The notes under the pieces: model-generated
Databases searched by the model: none
What the model was told of the DNA's origin: nothing
The model's input: the letters and a program-made list of their open reading frames with translations, nothing else
Shown here: positions 8,801 to 17,564 of the stretch, in pieces
Layout of the letters: each line of letters begins with the position of its first letter
Numbering within the stretch: the first letter of the stretch is position 1
Made by a program: the position numbers and the translations under genes
IMG/VR virus record: IMGVR_UViG_3300042691_004628
Coordinates: 1-25,836 of that record
DNA: 25,836 nt
Origin: a virus
Reading direction: 5' to 3' (one strand)

Positions 8801-11800
8801 ATGTACCAACTGAAGTGATATTTGGCTGAGCACCTGTTGTTAATGTCCCGCCTAGATAAGTAGCACTTGCTAAGTTACCTAAACTAGCATTACCTGATGT
8901 AATGTTACCAGTTACTGTTACACTTGATAGTGTACCAACTGATGTGATATTTGGTTGTGCATTAGTGTACACAGTACCGGCTACTAGTGCGTTACCTACT
9001 TGGCCTGATATATTACTTCCTGCTACTGAGTTGGCTATGTTTGCGTAATGACTTTGTACTGCACTTGTTACATTACCAGTTACATTACTACCAGTGATAT
9101 TTGCTAATGCGCTACCATTGCCTATGAAGTGACTAGCCCTTACATTTCCAAAAGTATTAAATGTCACTACTTCGCTTGAGACAGAGACATTACTACCAAA
9201 TGCAAACTCACTATTTGAGTTATCCCAACCCATGTATGCATCAACGACACCGGTTGTATAGTAATGTAATAATGTGCCTCGATCTTTCCCATCATTTGCT
9301 GTTAGTGGTGCTCCATTAACGCCGCCACCTAGTTCAATGATCGGGTCCTCGACTCTAAATGTTTCTACATTAATGTAAGTTGTATTTCCACCTACTATAA
9401 AATTACCAGTTACAGTAGCATCACCGCTTACACTCAAACTTACTAATGTGCCAACTGATGTGATATTTGGTTGTGCATTTGTATATACAGTACCTGCTAC
9501 TAATGCATTACCAACTTGACCTGATATATTACTTCCTGCTACTGAGTTGGCTATATTTGCATAGTGACTTTGAACAGCACTAGTGACATTACCGTTTACA
9601 TTAGCACCAGTAATGTATGTTATTCCAGCCCCATTTGCAGTTATTTTATCTACAGTAAGTGTTTTAGTTGTATTATTAAATGTGAAGTTAGCACTGGCTC
9701 CAAACGCTGTACTATTATTATATTGTACTTGCGTATCTGATCCAGCTGCTGAAGTAGTGAACACATATGGATCACCGTTTGCATATAACAAATTATTAGT
9801 TTTAATATTTCCTGCGCTTACATTGCCTGTTGCAGATACTCTAGTAGTGCTTAATGTATTAGTTGTATTATCAAACGTAAAATTAGCAGAGCCGCTCAAA
9901 GAACTTCCACTAATAAACAATATCTGTGTGTCAGTTTCAGTTATTGCCAATGCGCCATATACAGTAACTTCAATCTTTGCACCAGATGCAGGCGCTGTAC
10001 TGAAAATTAATGTACTACCACTTAAACTATATGTAGTATCTAATTGAATTAAACCATTCAAATTAACTAATAATGCAGCCTCACCAGTTGGTGTTGTACT
10101 CAAATTAAAATTAGTCTGGACACCGTTACCAGTAAAACTGTTTCTAACAATAGAAACAAATCCACCACCACTTCCTGAGCCAGCTTGCCATGATAGAACA
10201 CCAAAACCATCTGTGGTTAGTGAGTATCCAGCAGTACCGCCAGTAATAGTTAAGTTACCAACATCACCTAAATTTGTCGATCCGTCAACTGTTAATGAAG
10301 TTAATGTACCAACTGATGTAATGTTTGGTTGAATCTTTGTAGTTAATGTACCTGTTAGATAATTAGCACTTACCAAGTTACCACCACTCAATGAGTTACT
10401 TGCACCCATTGTTGTGTTAACTAATGTGCCAACACTTGTGATATTTGGTTGTGTAGCAGTTGTTAATGTACCTGTTAGATAATTAGCACCTACTAAATTA
10501 CCTCCAATTAAATTACCTGAACCTTGTAATGTTATATTTTTTGTAGATAGAGTACTAGTTGATTTAGTAAATGTGAAGTTTCCATCTGCACCAAAATTAC
10601 CAACATCATTAAATTGAATTTGAGTGTCTGTACCTGCAACACCTACTGAGCCTGATGAAGTCCAAGTCAATACACCTGATCCATCAGTAGATAATACTGC
10701 ACCTGCTGTTCCGCCTGATATATGTAGATTTGCAACTGCACCCAAAGTTACATTTGCAGTAGTTGTGAAATCGACTACTCCTGTTGCGTTGCTTACAGTT
10801 AGTCCCGACAAAGAACCAACTGATGTAATATTTGGTTGAGCATTAGTATAAACTGTACCTGCTATTAGCGCATTGCCCACTTGACCTGAAACATTAGCGC
10901 CTGCAATGTTAGATATTAATATACCATTACCACTGAAATATGTTGCACTTGCTAGATTACCTAAACTCGCATTACCACTAGTAATGTTACCTGTTACTGA
11001 CAGACTTACTAATGTACCAACACTAGTTATATTTGGCTGCACAGGTGTTGTTAGTGTTCCAGTAAAATAGTTTGATGTTACTAAATTACCACCATCAATA
11101 TTACCTGCTGTTATATTACCAGTTACAGTTAATGATATTAATGTACCAACACTTGTGATGTTTGGTTGAGCCGCAATAACTACATTACCGGCATATGCAC
11201 TATAATTAGCGTTACCTATAATACCGGTTAATTGACTTCCGTTCCCTAAGAAGTAGTTAGCACGAACATTACCAAAATTATTAAATGTTACAACATCACT
11301 TGATACAGAAACATTACTTCCAAAAGCAAACTCGGCATTTGAATTATCCCATCCCATGAACGCATCTACTACCCCAGTAGTGTAGTAGTGCAATAATGAG
11401 CCACGGTCTTTGCCGTCATTAGTAGTTAACGGAGCTCCGTTAACACCGCCTCCTAGTTCAATTATTGGGTCTTGAACTTTAAACGAGTCTACATTAATAA
11501 AAGTAGTAGTACCAGTAACTGTGAAGTTTCCAGCAACTGTAGCATCGCCGCCTACATTTAGATTTGCTAAAGTTCCAACTGAAGTTATGTTTGGTTGAAG
11601 TGCAGTAGTTAGTGTTCCTGTTATGTAATTAGCACTTACTAAATTACCACCTGTTAAACTACCAGGACCTTCTAATACTATGTTTTTAGTTCCTAATGTA
11701 TCAGTTGACTTATCAAATGTAAGATTAGCGTCTGCACCAAAACTACTATTATCATTAAATTGAATCTGAGTGTTACTTCCTGCTAAACCTGCGGCTGCGG

Positions 11801-14483
11801 GATTAACCCAAGATAATACTCCACTTCCATCAGTGCGTAATACATAACCAGATGTACCACCTGAGATGTGCAGATTACTCACTGCACCTAGTGTTACATT
11901 AGAGGTTATATTAAAATCAACAACTCCAGTAATGTTACTAACTGTTAGTCCAGATAATGAACCCAATGACGTAACATTAGGTTGTACTGCGGTTGTTAAT
12001 GTACCTGTTAGATAAGTAGCACTTACCAAGTTACCACCACTTAATGAGTTACTTGCACCCATTGTTGTATTAACTAATGTACCAACTGATGTAATATTAG
12101 GCTGTGCCGCAGTAATTACAGTACCTGCATATGTACTATAATTTGCATTTGCAACTGTACCTGAAACATTGGCTCCTGCAATATTTGATATGTATATACC
12201 ATTACCAATATAATAAGTAGCAGATACTAAATTACCAGCAGAGATATTACCTACTGAAACATTACCAGTAGCAGCATCTTTGCCAACAATTTGTTGATAA
12301 TATGTTCCGTCATTAGTAAACTGCCATGCTGCTTGTGATTCATTCCATCTAAGTTGTACAGCTAATTCATCACCTCTAATAACTCTTATTCCAGCATTAT
12401 TGCTAGGTGTACCTATTGTTTCTGCACTAATATCAATTGTATTGTCTTGTACAGTAAGATTAGTTACACTAAGATTACTATTGTCACCGTTAACAGTTAA
12501 ATTACCTGTTACAACTAAATTGCCAAGTATGTCTAACCCATTCAATGTACCAACACTTGTTATGTTTGGTTGAGCATTAGTTATGACAGTACCTGCATAT
12601 GTACTATAATTTGCATTGGCTACAGTACCTGAAACATTGGCACCTGCTATATTAGATATATAGATTCCGTTACCACTAAAATAGTTTGCTGTTGCTAAGT
12701 TGCCTAAGTCAGCATTACCACTAGTCATATTAGCGGTAGTTGTTAAGCTAGTCAATGTACCAAGACTAGTGATGTTTGGTTGAGCGCCTGTTGTTATTGT
12801 GCCGGATAAGTAAGTTGCACTTACTAAATTGCCACCACTCAATGAGTTACTTGCACCCATTGTTGTATTAACTAACGTGCCAACTGAAGTAATGTTTGGC
12901 TGTGCAGCAGTTATTACTGTACCTGCATATGTACTATAATTTGCATTAGCTACAGTACCTGTAACATTAGAACCTGTTATACTTGAAAGATATATTCCAT
13001 TACCACTAAAATAATTTGCAGTAGCTAGATTACCTAAATTAGCATTACCACTAGATATGTTTCCAGTGACAGATAAACTTGTTCCAGACGCTACACCTAC
13101 ATTTGGTGTTATCAACGTTGCACCAGATTGGCGTATAAACGTACCTGTGCCGTTAGCGGTATATTCAGATGTAGTTAAGTGAAAATATTCTTGATTAGTT
13201 CCACCTTGTAGCCCGGCTAAGTCATCGTGTAAGATTACCCAAGGTGTTGTAAAGTGACTGTCCTGTACAGATCCGTCCAATGAAAAAGTTAATGTTTTGG
13301 TTGTATCAGATGTTGCAAAAGTTATAATACCTAATTTTGATGCAACTGTTACATTAAATGATGGTTGTGTGCTAGAAAATTGAAACTCTGTCAGAACGGT
13401 AGAAACAACTGTCATTGATCCACTTTTGAAAAGTTGATTCCAAACTTGACCTGCTACTGCATTTTCATTACTGTATCCACTAGGAGTTGAAATGGTAACT
13501 ACAGTATCATTTGTTTTTGCTGTGATTTGATATAATCCATTTGGTGTTTGTAACCAACTTGAGGTAGTATTAGTTCCGCTAGCAGTCACACCGCTGAATG
13601 GTGTACCAGTACTAGCAGTTGCTGTTCTACTTGTACCGCTACCCGTTATAGTTACTGTACCTGATACAAAAGGAATAACTTGATAAAAGTCTAGTTCAAA
13701 TGTATTGGTTCCACCAACAGCATTTATATTAGCATACACACTAAAATCGTAACTTCCTGCATCAAAAATAGTTCTGTTAAGTGCATTTGTTTCCCATGCA
13801 GCCATTGGCAAAGTATTATTATTGACACTAGTAGACAATAGTGTTGAAGATGGTGTATACGGAGTTTGACTTAAACTATTAATTTCAAATGAATTGTTTA
13901 CTGACGATGCCGTAATTGCTGTTGAGGTTAACCAATATTTTACACCTTGGCCAGCAGAAGAACTTCCTGCACTACCGTTAATCCAATTAACACCGTTGTA
14001 AGTTAATATTTGCCCAGTAGATGGATAAGATAATACAACATCACTCAAATTTCCTAATGGTAATCCAGTGATGCTATAACCATTGCCACTGATATAATTT
14101 GCAATAGCTAGATTGCCTAAATTAGAAGTGCCACCAGCTGTAACTGTTAAGTTACCTACAGTTAATAAATTAGTAGATGAGTTAAATGTAAAATTTGAAC
14201 TGGCACCAAAGTTACCATCATTATTAAATTGTACTTCTCTATTGCTTCCTGCTAATCCTATTGCACCTGGATTAGTCCATGATAGTAATCCACTGCCATT
14301 AGTTTGTAAAATGTAATTGGCTGTCCCGCCTGTTATTTTTACATTACCAACTGCACCTAAATCTGACGCAGCGGTTACTGTTAAATTATTGGCATAAAAA
14401 TTAGCATTTGCATCGACTACCGTAATTTGAGTTGAATCGTTTACTGTATAGCCGTCAATTGAGTTGAACTTGGTAATTGCCAT
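5880..14483 (-). CDS. Giant repetitive tail fibre protein, third of five paralogues (2867 aa)
   Basis: One uninterrupted frame of 8.6 kb starts at ATG 14483 (MAITKFNSIDGYTVN) with only a weak ribosome site (GGA, 6 nt upstream). Residues 1-160 hold the family N-terminus plus ITGG and QFND units. Residues about 170-455 form a non-repetitive region ending in HDDLAGLQGGTNQEYFHLT, a motif I recall from other phage fibres. From about 460 to 2770 the chain is shaft: I count 18 QPN(I/V)TS repeats, seven QFND-like units and five VQSHYANIANS-like units. Embedded in it are one AGIRVIRGD module (about 661-731), two IELGGG...DGKDRG modules (about 986-1087 and 1694-1795) and two FTGNGVQT-type modules (about 1440-1511 and 2588-2651). 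The final 90 residues are the shared C-terminal domain. It is extremely Asn/Gly/Thr/Ser-rich with no Cys-based or enzymatic motif. A long beta-structured fibre is inferred. Lack of any stop or frameshift suggests it is expressed. Confidence 0.88.
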   Translation of the reverse strand: MAITKFNSIDGYTVNDSTQITVVDANANFYANNLTVTAASDLGAVGNVKITGGTANYILQTNGSGLLSWTNPGAIGLAGSNREVQFNNDGNFGASSNFTFNSSTNLLTVGNLTVTAGGTSNLGNLAIANYISGNGYSITGLPLGNLSDVVLSYPSTGQILTYNGVNWINGSAGSSSAGQGVKYWLTSTAITASSVNNSFEINSLSQTPYTPSSTLLSTSVNNNTLPMAAWETNALNRTIFDAGSYDFSVYANINAVGGTNTFELDFYQVIPFVSGTVTITGSGTSRTATASTGTPFSGVTASGTNTTSSWLQTPNGLYQITAKTNDTVVTISTPSGYSNENAVAGQVWNQLFKSGSMTVVSTVLTEFQFSSTQPSFNVTVASKLGIITFATSDTTKTLTFSLDGSVQDSHFTTPWVILHDDLAGLQGGTNQEYFHLTTSEYTANGTGTFIRQSGATLITPNVGVASGTSLSVTGNISSGNANLGNLATANYFSGNGIYLSSITGSNVTGTVANANYSTYAGTVITAAQPNITSVGTLVNTTMGASNSLSGGNLVSATYLSGTITTGAQPNITSLGTLTSLTTTANMTSGNADLGNLATANYFSGNGIYISNIAGANVSGTVANANYSTYAGTVITNAQPNITSVGTLNGLDILGNLVVTGNLTVNGDNSNLSVTNLTVQDNTIDISAETIGTPSNNAGIRVIRGDELAVQLRWNESQAAWQFTNDGTYYQQIVGKDAATGNVSVGNISAGNLVSATYYIGNGIYISNIAGANVSGTVANANYSTYAGTVITAAQPNITSVGTLVNTTMGASNSLSGGNLVSATYLTGTLTTAVQPNVTSLGSLSGLTVSNITGVVDFNITSNVTLGAVSNLHISGGTSGYVLRTDGSGVLSWVNPAAAGLAGSNTQIQFNDNSSFGADANLTFDKSTDTLGTKNIVLEGPGSLTGGNLVSANYITGTLTTALQPNITSVGTLANLNVGGDATVAGNFTVTGTTTFINVDSFKVQDPIIELGGGVNGAPLTTNDGKDRGSLLHYYTTGVVDAFMGWDNSNAEFAFGSNVSVSSDVVTFNNFGNVRANYFLGNGSQLTGIIGNANYSAYAGNVVIAAQPNITSVGTLISLTVTGNITAGNIDGGNLVTSNYFTGTLTTPVQPNITSVGTLVSLSVTGNITSGNASLGNLASATYFSGNGILISNIAGANVSGQVGNALIAGTVYTNAQPNITSVGSLSGLTVSNATGVVDFTTTANVTLGAVANLHISGGTAGAVLSTDGSGVLTWTSSGSVGVAGTDTQIQFNDVGNFGADGNFTFTKSTSTLSTKNITLQGSGNLIGGNLVGANYLTGTLTTATQPNITSVGTLVNTTMGASNSLSGGNLVSANYLTGTLTTKIQPNITSVGTLTSLTVDGSTNLGDVGNLTITGGTAGYSLTTDGFGVLSWQAGSGSGGGFVSIVRNSFTGNGVQTNFNLSTTPTGEAALLVNLNGLIQLDTTYSLSGSTLIFSTAPASGAKIEVTVYGALAITETDTQILFISGSSLSGSANFTFDNTTNTLSTTRVSATGNVSAGNIKTNNLLYANGDPYVFTTSAAGSDTQVQYNNSTAFGASANFTFNNTTKTLTVDKITANGAGITYITGANVNGNVTSAVQSHYANIANSVAGSNISGQVGNALVAGTVYTNAQPNITSVGTLVSLSVSGDATVTGNFIVGGNTTYINVETFRVEDPIIELGGGVNGAPLTANDGKDRGTLLHYYTTGVVDAYMGWDNSNSEFAFGSNVSVSSEVVTFNTFGNVRASHFIGNGSALANITGSNVTGNVTSAVQSHYANIANSVAGSNISGQVGNALVAGTVYTNAQPNITSVGTLSSVTVTGNITSGNASLGNLASATYLGGTLTTGAQPNITSVGTLTSVTVTGNVTSGNANLGNLVTANFFSGDGGYLSNLQISSATVANANYANFAGTAFSVTGSNVSGQVGNALVAGTVYTNAQPNITSVGTLSSLTVTANISSGNANLGNLATASYFSGNGIYISNIAGANVYGNVTSAVQSHYANIANYVVGSNVSGEVANANYATWSGVSFQSYAVAGPNVVGGVANANYATYAGSAFSVTGSNISGQVGNALVAGTVYTNAQPNITSLGSLSGLIVSNATGIVDFTTTSNVTLGNVSNLHISGGTAGYVLKTDGTGNLSWGIDTSAAGGNTREIQFNNSGVLTGNPNLLFDTGPALLTVIGNIDASYATINYQVSTKIVSSSGIASSEDLRLQSGSNVNIQGYHITAGYSNVISVISDYPSYSNAPRVAITGNVGIVGNVTSGNANLGNLVTAAYFSGDGSLLTGLPAGYANSNVAAYLPTYTGNISANYFIGNGSTLTYITGANVDGNVTSAVQSHFANIANSVDGSNVSGQVGNALIAGTVYTNAQPNITSVGTLTSLDVTGNITSGNANLGNLVTATYFSGDGSLLTGLPAGYANSNVAAYLPTYTGNVSANYFIGNGSTLTYITGANVNGNVTSAIQSHYSNIANSVAGANVSGQVANALVAGTVYTNAQPNITSLGTLAALTVNGVTTLGAVSNVKISGGTSGYVLTTNGSGDVSWQASGGSAGPGFVNIIKNSYVADGTQTAFVLTTTPASEDAILVNIDGILQQDAAYTLSGSTVTMASAPYLGEVVEITVYGTLGLGANTQVIFNDAGNVGATSNFIFNKTTNLLTVSNATVSSGLITLDTGTINVSSGNATIFTSGISNITVGGTSSNVISQGNVSAKNYSTTGNLTVLDTGTITSLKVNDLYSNRTPVNVSTNTIIDSFSVNKYRSAKYTMRVNSDDGYQAVEVLLIHDGSDSFVTIYGSLSTIGTDIVSLSSSILSGNVRVLATTTSTNTTINLMATYVAD
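6870..7541 (-). repeat. Tandem duplication of a 378-nt (126-aa) unit in the giant fibre gene
   Basis: Unit 1 (7541-7164) and unit 2 (from 7163, matching to about 6870) each begin GSLLTGLPAGYANSNVAAYL and continue through YFIGNGSTLTYITGANV, a QSHxxNIANSV element and a QPNITS element. The period is exactly 126 codons. Most differences are synonymous or conservative (for example NIS versus NVS), so the duplication is recent relative to the rest of the shaft or is being homogenised. Confidence 0.85.
9100..9402 (-). repeat. IELGGG/DGKDRG fibre module, copy B
   Basis: It encodes TTYINVETFRVEDPIIELGG, then NGAPLTANDGKDRGTLLHYY, MGWDNSNSEFAFGSNVSVSS and GNVRASHFIGNGS. It is about 100 aa long and closely matches the copy at 11223-11526 in the same gene; a divergent third copy is in the 761-aa fibre (about 15283-15585). 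The pattern 'D-P-I-I-E-L ... D-G-K-D-R-G ... W' is a non-shaft domain inserted between QPN repeats. Confidence 0.85.
10381..10422 (-). repeat. NTTMGASNSLSGG shaft element, copy 1 of 3
   Basis: This is a near-identical 42-nt stretch encoding VNTTMGASNSLSGG, found again at about 12033-12075 and 12832-12874 in the same gene, in frame and in the same orientation. It directly follows a QPNITSVGTL repeat each time. The three copies mark a larger repeating block with NLVSA(T/N)YL(T/S)GT behind it. Confidence 0.8.
11223..11526 (-). repeat. IELGGG/DGKDRG fibre module, copy A
   Basis: It encodes TTFINVDSFKVQDPIIELGG, NGAPLTTNDGKDRGSLLHYY, MGWDNSNAEFAFGSNVSVSS and GNVRANYFLGNGS. It is the closest match of copy B at 9100-9402, about 2.1 kb away in the same frame. 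Confidence 0.85.
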
Positions 14484-14507
14484 AGTAGGTCCGTAGTTTG
14501 GCCTTTA

Positions 14508-16793
14508 TTAAATTGTTCTGAATTGTGTTGACCAAAGCGTACTATTACTAGACGCTGGGGTGACTGTTAAGTATATATTACCGCTAGCTAAACTTACTCC
14601 CAATGTTCCTGTTGATGTTCCAACTGGAACTTGCACAGTACCTACAACTGTATATTCCACTGTACTTCCATTGTGTACACAATAAACTGTTGCTACACTA
14701 TATCTATTTGCTGATGGCGAATTATTTTGTTCGCTCTTAACATCAAAAATTGCACAACGTGCCTCAGATACTGCTACATACCCAATAACTTGATCGCTAG
14801 TAGTAGCAGTAGTTGTCTTAGTAAATGATCTAATTTTTGTACTTACTGTTGTGCTATAGCCTGCTGTATCCATGCTATATGCTGGCAATGTCAATACATT
14901 AATATTTGCATTACCTACAGTTAATGTACCATTTGTTATACTTACATCAGCATTAGCAATAACTGAGTTGCCAGTAACTGTAAGTACGTTAGCATTTCCA
15001 GCCGCACTTAATGCTACATTACCGCTAGTATAAACAATAATATTACTTGTACCATTTGACAAACTACTTGTACTGATTGTTGCCCAATACAAGTTTCCGT
15101 TTCCGTGAGTGCTTAATACTTGTGTTGCCGATCCGTCAATTACTGGATATGTCAAACCACCTGCAACTAATGATCCTGTTGTAGTTTTTAGTCCTACATT
15201 AAAGTTACCATCAACATTACCATTAACTAAATTACCTATACTTGTAATATTAGTTTGTGATGCTGTTAATAGTGTACCACTTAAATTACCTATAAAGTTA
15301 CCGGCTCTAAAATTAGCATATGCGCTAGCGGTTACAACTTCGTTAGTGATTGTATCAATTTGACTGATAGCTTGAAATTCATCACTACCTGTTTTCCAGA
15401 TCAATGCTTCATTGATTGGTTCGTTATTTGGGTATGCATTTCTTAATATCATACCCCTATCTTTGCCGTCATATGTAGTAGCGTTTGCGCCGTTACCACT
15501 GCCGCCTAATGATATCAACGGATCTTTGATATCTAAATTAGTTACGTTAATATATGTTGTGTTACCTGCTACTGTTAAGTTACCAGTGATTGTAGCATTA
15601 CCTTGCATGTTCGTATCACCACGAACAGTTAATGATCCAACAGATATATTGTTTCCAATATTAGCTGCATCCATAATAATCACATTTGATGTTGATGTGA
15701 TAGATGTAGCCCCAATTAGTATATTAGAAACATATAGATTAGCCCAAAGATTTCCACTACCGCCTAAATTGAAATTGTCGTTAACGCTAGGAACTAATGA
15801 AGATATTACTCTATTCGCAACTGATAAATTTCCTGCATTGAGATTACCGTTAACATTAGCATTACCAGTTACAAGTAAATTACCTAATGTACCAATACTT
15901 GTAATATTTGGTTGGTCGCCAGTTGACAATGTACCAGCAAACAAATTAGCATTTATTACATTAGCGCCAGTAAGATTAGCACCTAAGCCTAAATCACCTA
16001 ATACACTTAATGTACCAAGCGTACCAACAGCAGTTATGGCTGTTTGACTTGCAGTTGTTAATGTACCGGTTAAATAGTTTGCACTTAGTAAATTACCACC
16101 TGATATACTAGCAGGGCCTTGCATTGAAATACTAGACATTACACCAACGCTAGTAATGTTTGGTTGTGCCGCAGTTGTTAGTGTACCACTAAAATAATTT
16201 GCAGTAGCAAGATTACCTAAATCAGCGTTACCACTAGAAATGTTTCCAGTGATAGTAACTACATTAGTTGATTTATTAAATGAGAATCCAGCAGTTGAAT
16301 TAGCTAACCCATTGTCGTTGAATAAAACATATGTGTTGCTACCCGGTACTGAAACGTTACCACTAAAATTACCTACAAAACTACCAAGAAAGTAATTAGC
16401 ACTTACATTGCCATTTGCTGTAATATTGCTGTTTGTATTAATATCACCGTTTGCTAAAATATTAGCGTTTGATAAATTCAATACATTTAGATTAGCAGTA
16501 CCATTTACAGTTAATAAATTAGTTGTAGGATTGAATGAGAAATTAGCACTAGCACCAAATTCGCCGCCATCTTTATATTGTATTTGATAATCTGCAGATC
16601 CAGCTGGTTGTTGAAAGTCCCAAGGTGTACCGTCAAGATGTAACAAGCTATCTGTTCTAACAGCATAATTGCCTTGTACATTACCTGAGAAAGTGCCATT
16701 ACCAGTAGTGATATCACCATTAGCAAGTATGACTGTTGAGGGTACTTCACCTACCGAAAAGCCACCTACTGAGTTAAATGTTCTAATTGCCAT
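14508..16793 (-). CDS. Modular tail fibre protein, second of five paralogues (761 aa)
   Basis: It starts at ATG 16793 (MAIRTFNSVGGFSVG) with AAGGA at 16802-16806, 8 nt upstream and overlapping the stop codon of the 229-aa gene, so translational coupling is likely. Two QFND-type units lie in the first 200 residues, followed by shaft repeats of a more divergent kind (QPNITSVGVM, QTAITAVGTL, QPNITSIGTL, QTNITSIGNL). A divergent DPLISLGG...DGKDRG module sits at about residues 403-503. The C-terminal domain (about 664-761) keeps the VHNG...YTVVGTV and final beta-strand pattern of its paralogues but is less similar to them than the 1072- and 2867-aa domains are to each other. Structural fibre is inferred; its exact place on the virion is unknown. 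Confidence 0.87.
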   Translation of the reverse strand: MAIRTFNSVGGFSVGEVPSTVILANGDITTGNGTFSGNVQGNYAVRTDSLLHLDGTPWDFQQPAGSADYQIQYKDGGEFGASANFSFNPTTNLLTVNGTANLNVLNLSNANILANGDINTNSNITANGNVSANYFLGSFVGNFSGNVSVPGSNTYVLFNDNGLANSTAGFSFNKSTNVVTITGNISSGNADLGNLATANYFSGTLTTAAQPNITSVGVMSSISMQGPASISGGNLLSANYLTGTLTTASQTAITAVGTLGTLSVLGDLGLGANLTGANVINANLFAGTLSTGDQPNITSIGTLGNLLVTGNANVNGNLNAGNLSVANRVISSLVPSVNDNFNLGGSGNLWANLYVSNILIGATSITSTSNVIIMDAANIGNNISVGSLTVRGDTNMQGNATITGNLTVAGNTTYINVTNLDIKDPLISLGGSGNGANATTYDGKDRGMILRNAYPNNEPINEALIWKTGSDEFQAISQIDTITNEVVTASAYANFRAGNFIGNLSGTLLTASQTNITSIGNLVNGNVDGNFNVGLKTTTGSLVAGGLTYPVIDGSATQVLSTHGNGNLYWATISTSSLSNGTSNIIVYTSGNVALSAAGNANVLTVTGNSVIANADVSITNGTLTVGNANINVLTLPAYSMDTAGYSTTVSTKIRSFTKTTTATTSDQVIGYVAVSEARCAIFDVKSEQNNSPSANRYSVATVYCVHNGSTVEYTVVGTVQVPVGTSTGTLGVSLASGNIYLTVTPASSNSTLWSTQFRTI

Positions 16794-16804
16794 TTTCTAA
16801 TTCC

Positions 16805-17494
16805 TTATTCTTTATAACTTGTTATCATAATTTTATATGTAACCAAATTTGAAGTGTATGGTGTTACTAGTAACTCTACACTAGAGGCATTTATTTTTAC
16901 TATAAAATCGCCTACTCCTGGTCCCAATTCTGGAACATCAATTGATCCATATTCATAATAACCTACTTCACTGCCTAATATGCTAGCAAATAATTTACTT
17001 GTCTGTCTATTATTACCTGTTGCATCAGTTGCAATGATAGTGTAATCAATAGAGCATACTGTATTAGCTACAGTGCTATGTAATACTTGTTCAGCACCTG
17101 AACTAGCAGTACTAGCAAACAAAACACTAGAGGTTGAAAATTCATTCAATCCAGAACCCAATGTCATTGTATTAGCAACTAAATCACCTTGTATGGTAAC
17201 TAACTTTGAAGCTGAATCAAAAGTAAAATATTGACTTGCTCCTGCATTACCAAAATCATTAAACACTACATAAGTGTTAAGTCCGGGTACAACAAAGTTG
17301 CCAGTAATATTACCTTCAAATGTTCCTTGAAACAGATTAGCACTGATTGTACCTGTTACAACCTGATCACCACTAATTGTTACATTGCCTATAGATGCAT
17401 AAGGCACTGTTAAATTGCCGTTCTCATCTATAACAGGTATAGGAGGTATCCCAACTGTATAACCGCTTTTACTATTGAATGGATCTGCCGCCAT
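16805..17494 (-). CDS. Short fibre paralogue, first of five (229 aa)
   Basis: The frame is open further upstream from a TTG at 17506, but the ATG at 17494 is preferred. It gives MAADPFNSKSGYTVG, which aligns with the N-termini of the other four fibres, and a GGGA ribosome site lies 6 nt before it. The protein is a minimal version of the family: N-terminal motif, VTISGDQVVTGTISANLFQG-like strand, one FNDFGNAGASQYFTF unit, then the shared C-terminal domain (about residues 130-229). It has no QPN repeat. It is the first gene after the capsid terminator and has its own late promoter (17523-17530), so it heads the fibre transcription unit. It could be a short fibre, a connector between longer ones, or an adaptor such as a whisker or collar part; the sequence does not decide this. 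Confidence 0.83.
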   Translation of the reverse strand: MAADPFNSKSGYTVGIPPIPVIDENGNLTVPYASIGNVTISGDQVVTGTISANLFQGTFEGNITGNFVVPGLNTYVVFNDFGNAGASQYFTFDSASKLVTIQGDLVANTMTLGSGLNEFSTSSVLFASTASSGAEQVLHSTVANTVCSIDYTIIATDATGNNRQTSKLFASILGSEVGYYEYGSIDVPELGPGVGDFIVKINASSVELLVTPYTSNLVTYKIMITSYKE

Positions 17495-17522
17495 GTATGG
17501 TCCCAAATATTATCTTATATCT

Positions 17523-17530
17523 TATTTATC
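17523..17530 (-). promoter_or_regulatory. T4-type late promoter octamer (GATAAATA) for the fibre operon
   Basis: The minus strand reads GATAAATA, one base from the T4 late consensus TATAAATA, which is recognised by the phage late sigma factor gp55 without a -35 box. It lies 28 nt upstream of the preferred ATG of the 229-aa gene and directly behind the capsid-gene terminator. Expected transcripts would start at about 17516 and run leftward through the fibres. Confidence 0.65.
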
Positions 17531-17564
17531 ATTTTTAGACAATATGAGTTTTCGTTCCCAACAA

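Noticed and set aside
5880-14483. CRISPR-like or satellite array suggested by regularly recurring DNA words
   Set aside because: The repeats are codon-phased, diverged at silent sites, of variable spacing and continuously translated, so they are protein repeats.
460-14800. C-terminal endosialidase-type (S74) intramolecular chaperone, expected in long fibres
   Set aside because: The C-terminal 90-120 residues of each fibre are visible and show no such domain or its Ser-containing cleavage motif; folding help must come from elsewhere.
3243-15363. Many open frames on the + strand opposite the fibre genes, rich in Pro, Val, Leu and Thr
   Set aside because: They are mirror images of the Asn/Gly/Thr-rich shaft repeats, recur with the repeat period, lack ribosome sites and lie fully inside much longer minus-strand genes.
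17495-17506. TTG start four codons upstream for the 229-aa fibre
   Set aside because: The ATG at 17494 aligns with the family N-terminus and has GGGA 6 nt upstream; the TTG would overlap that site.
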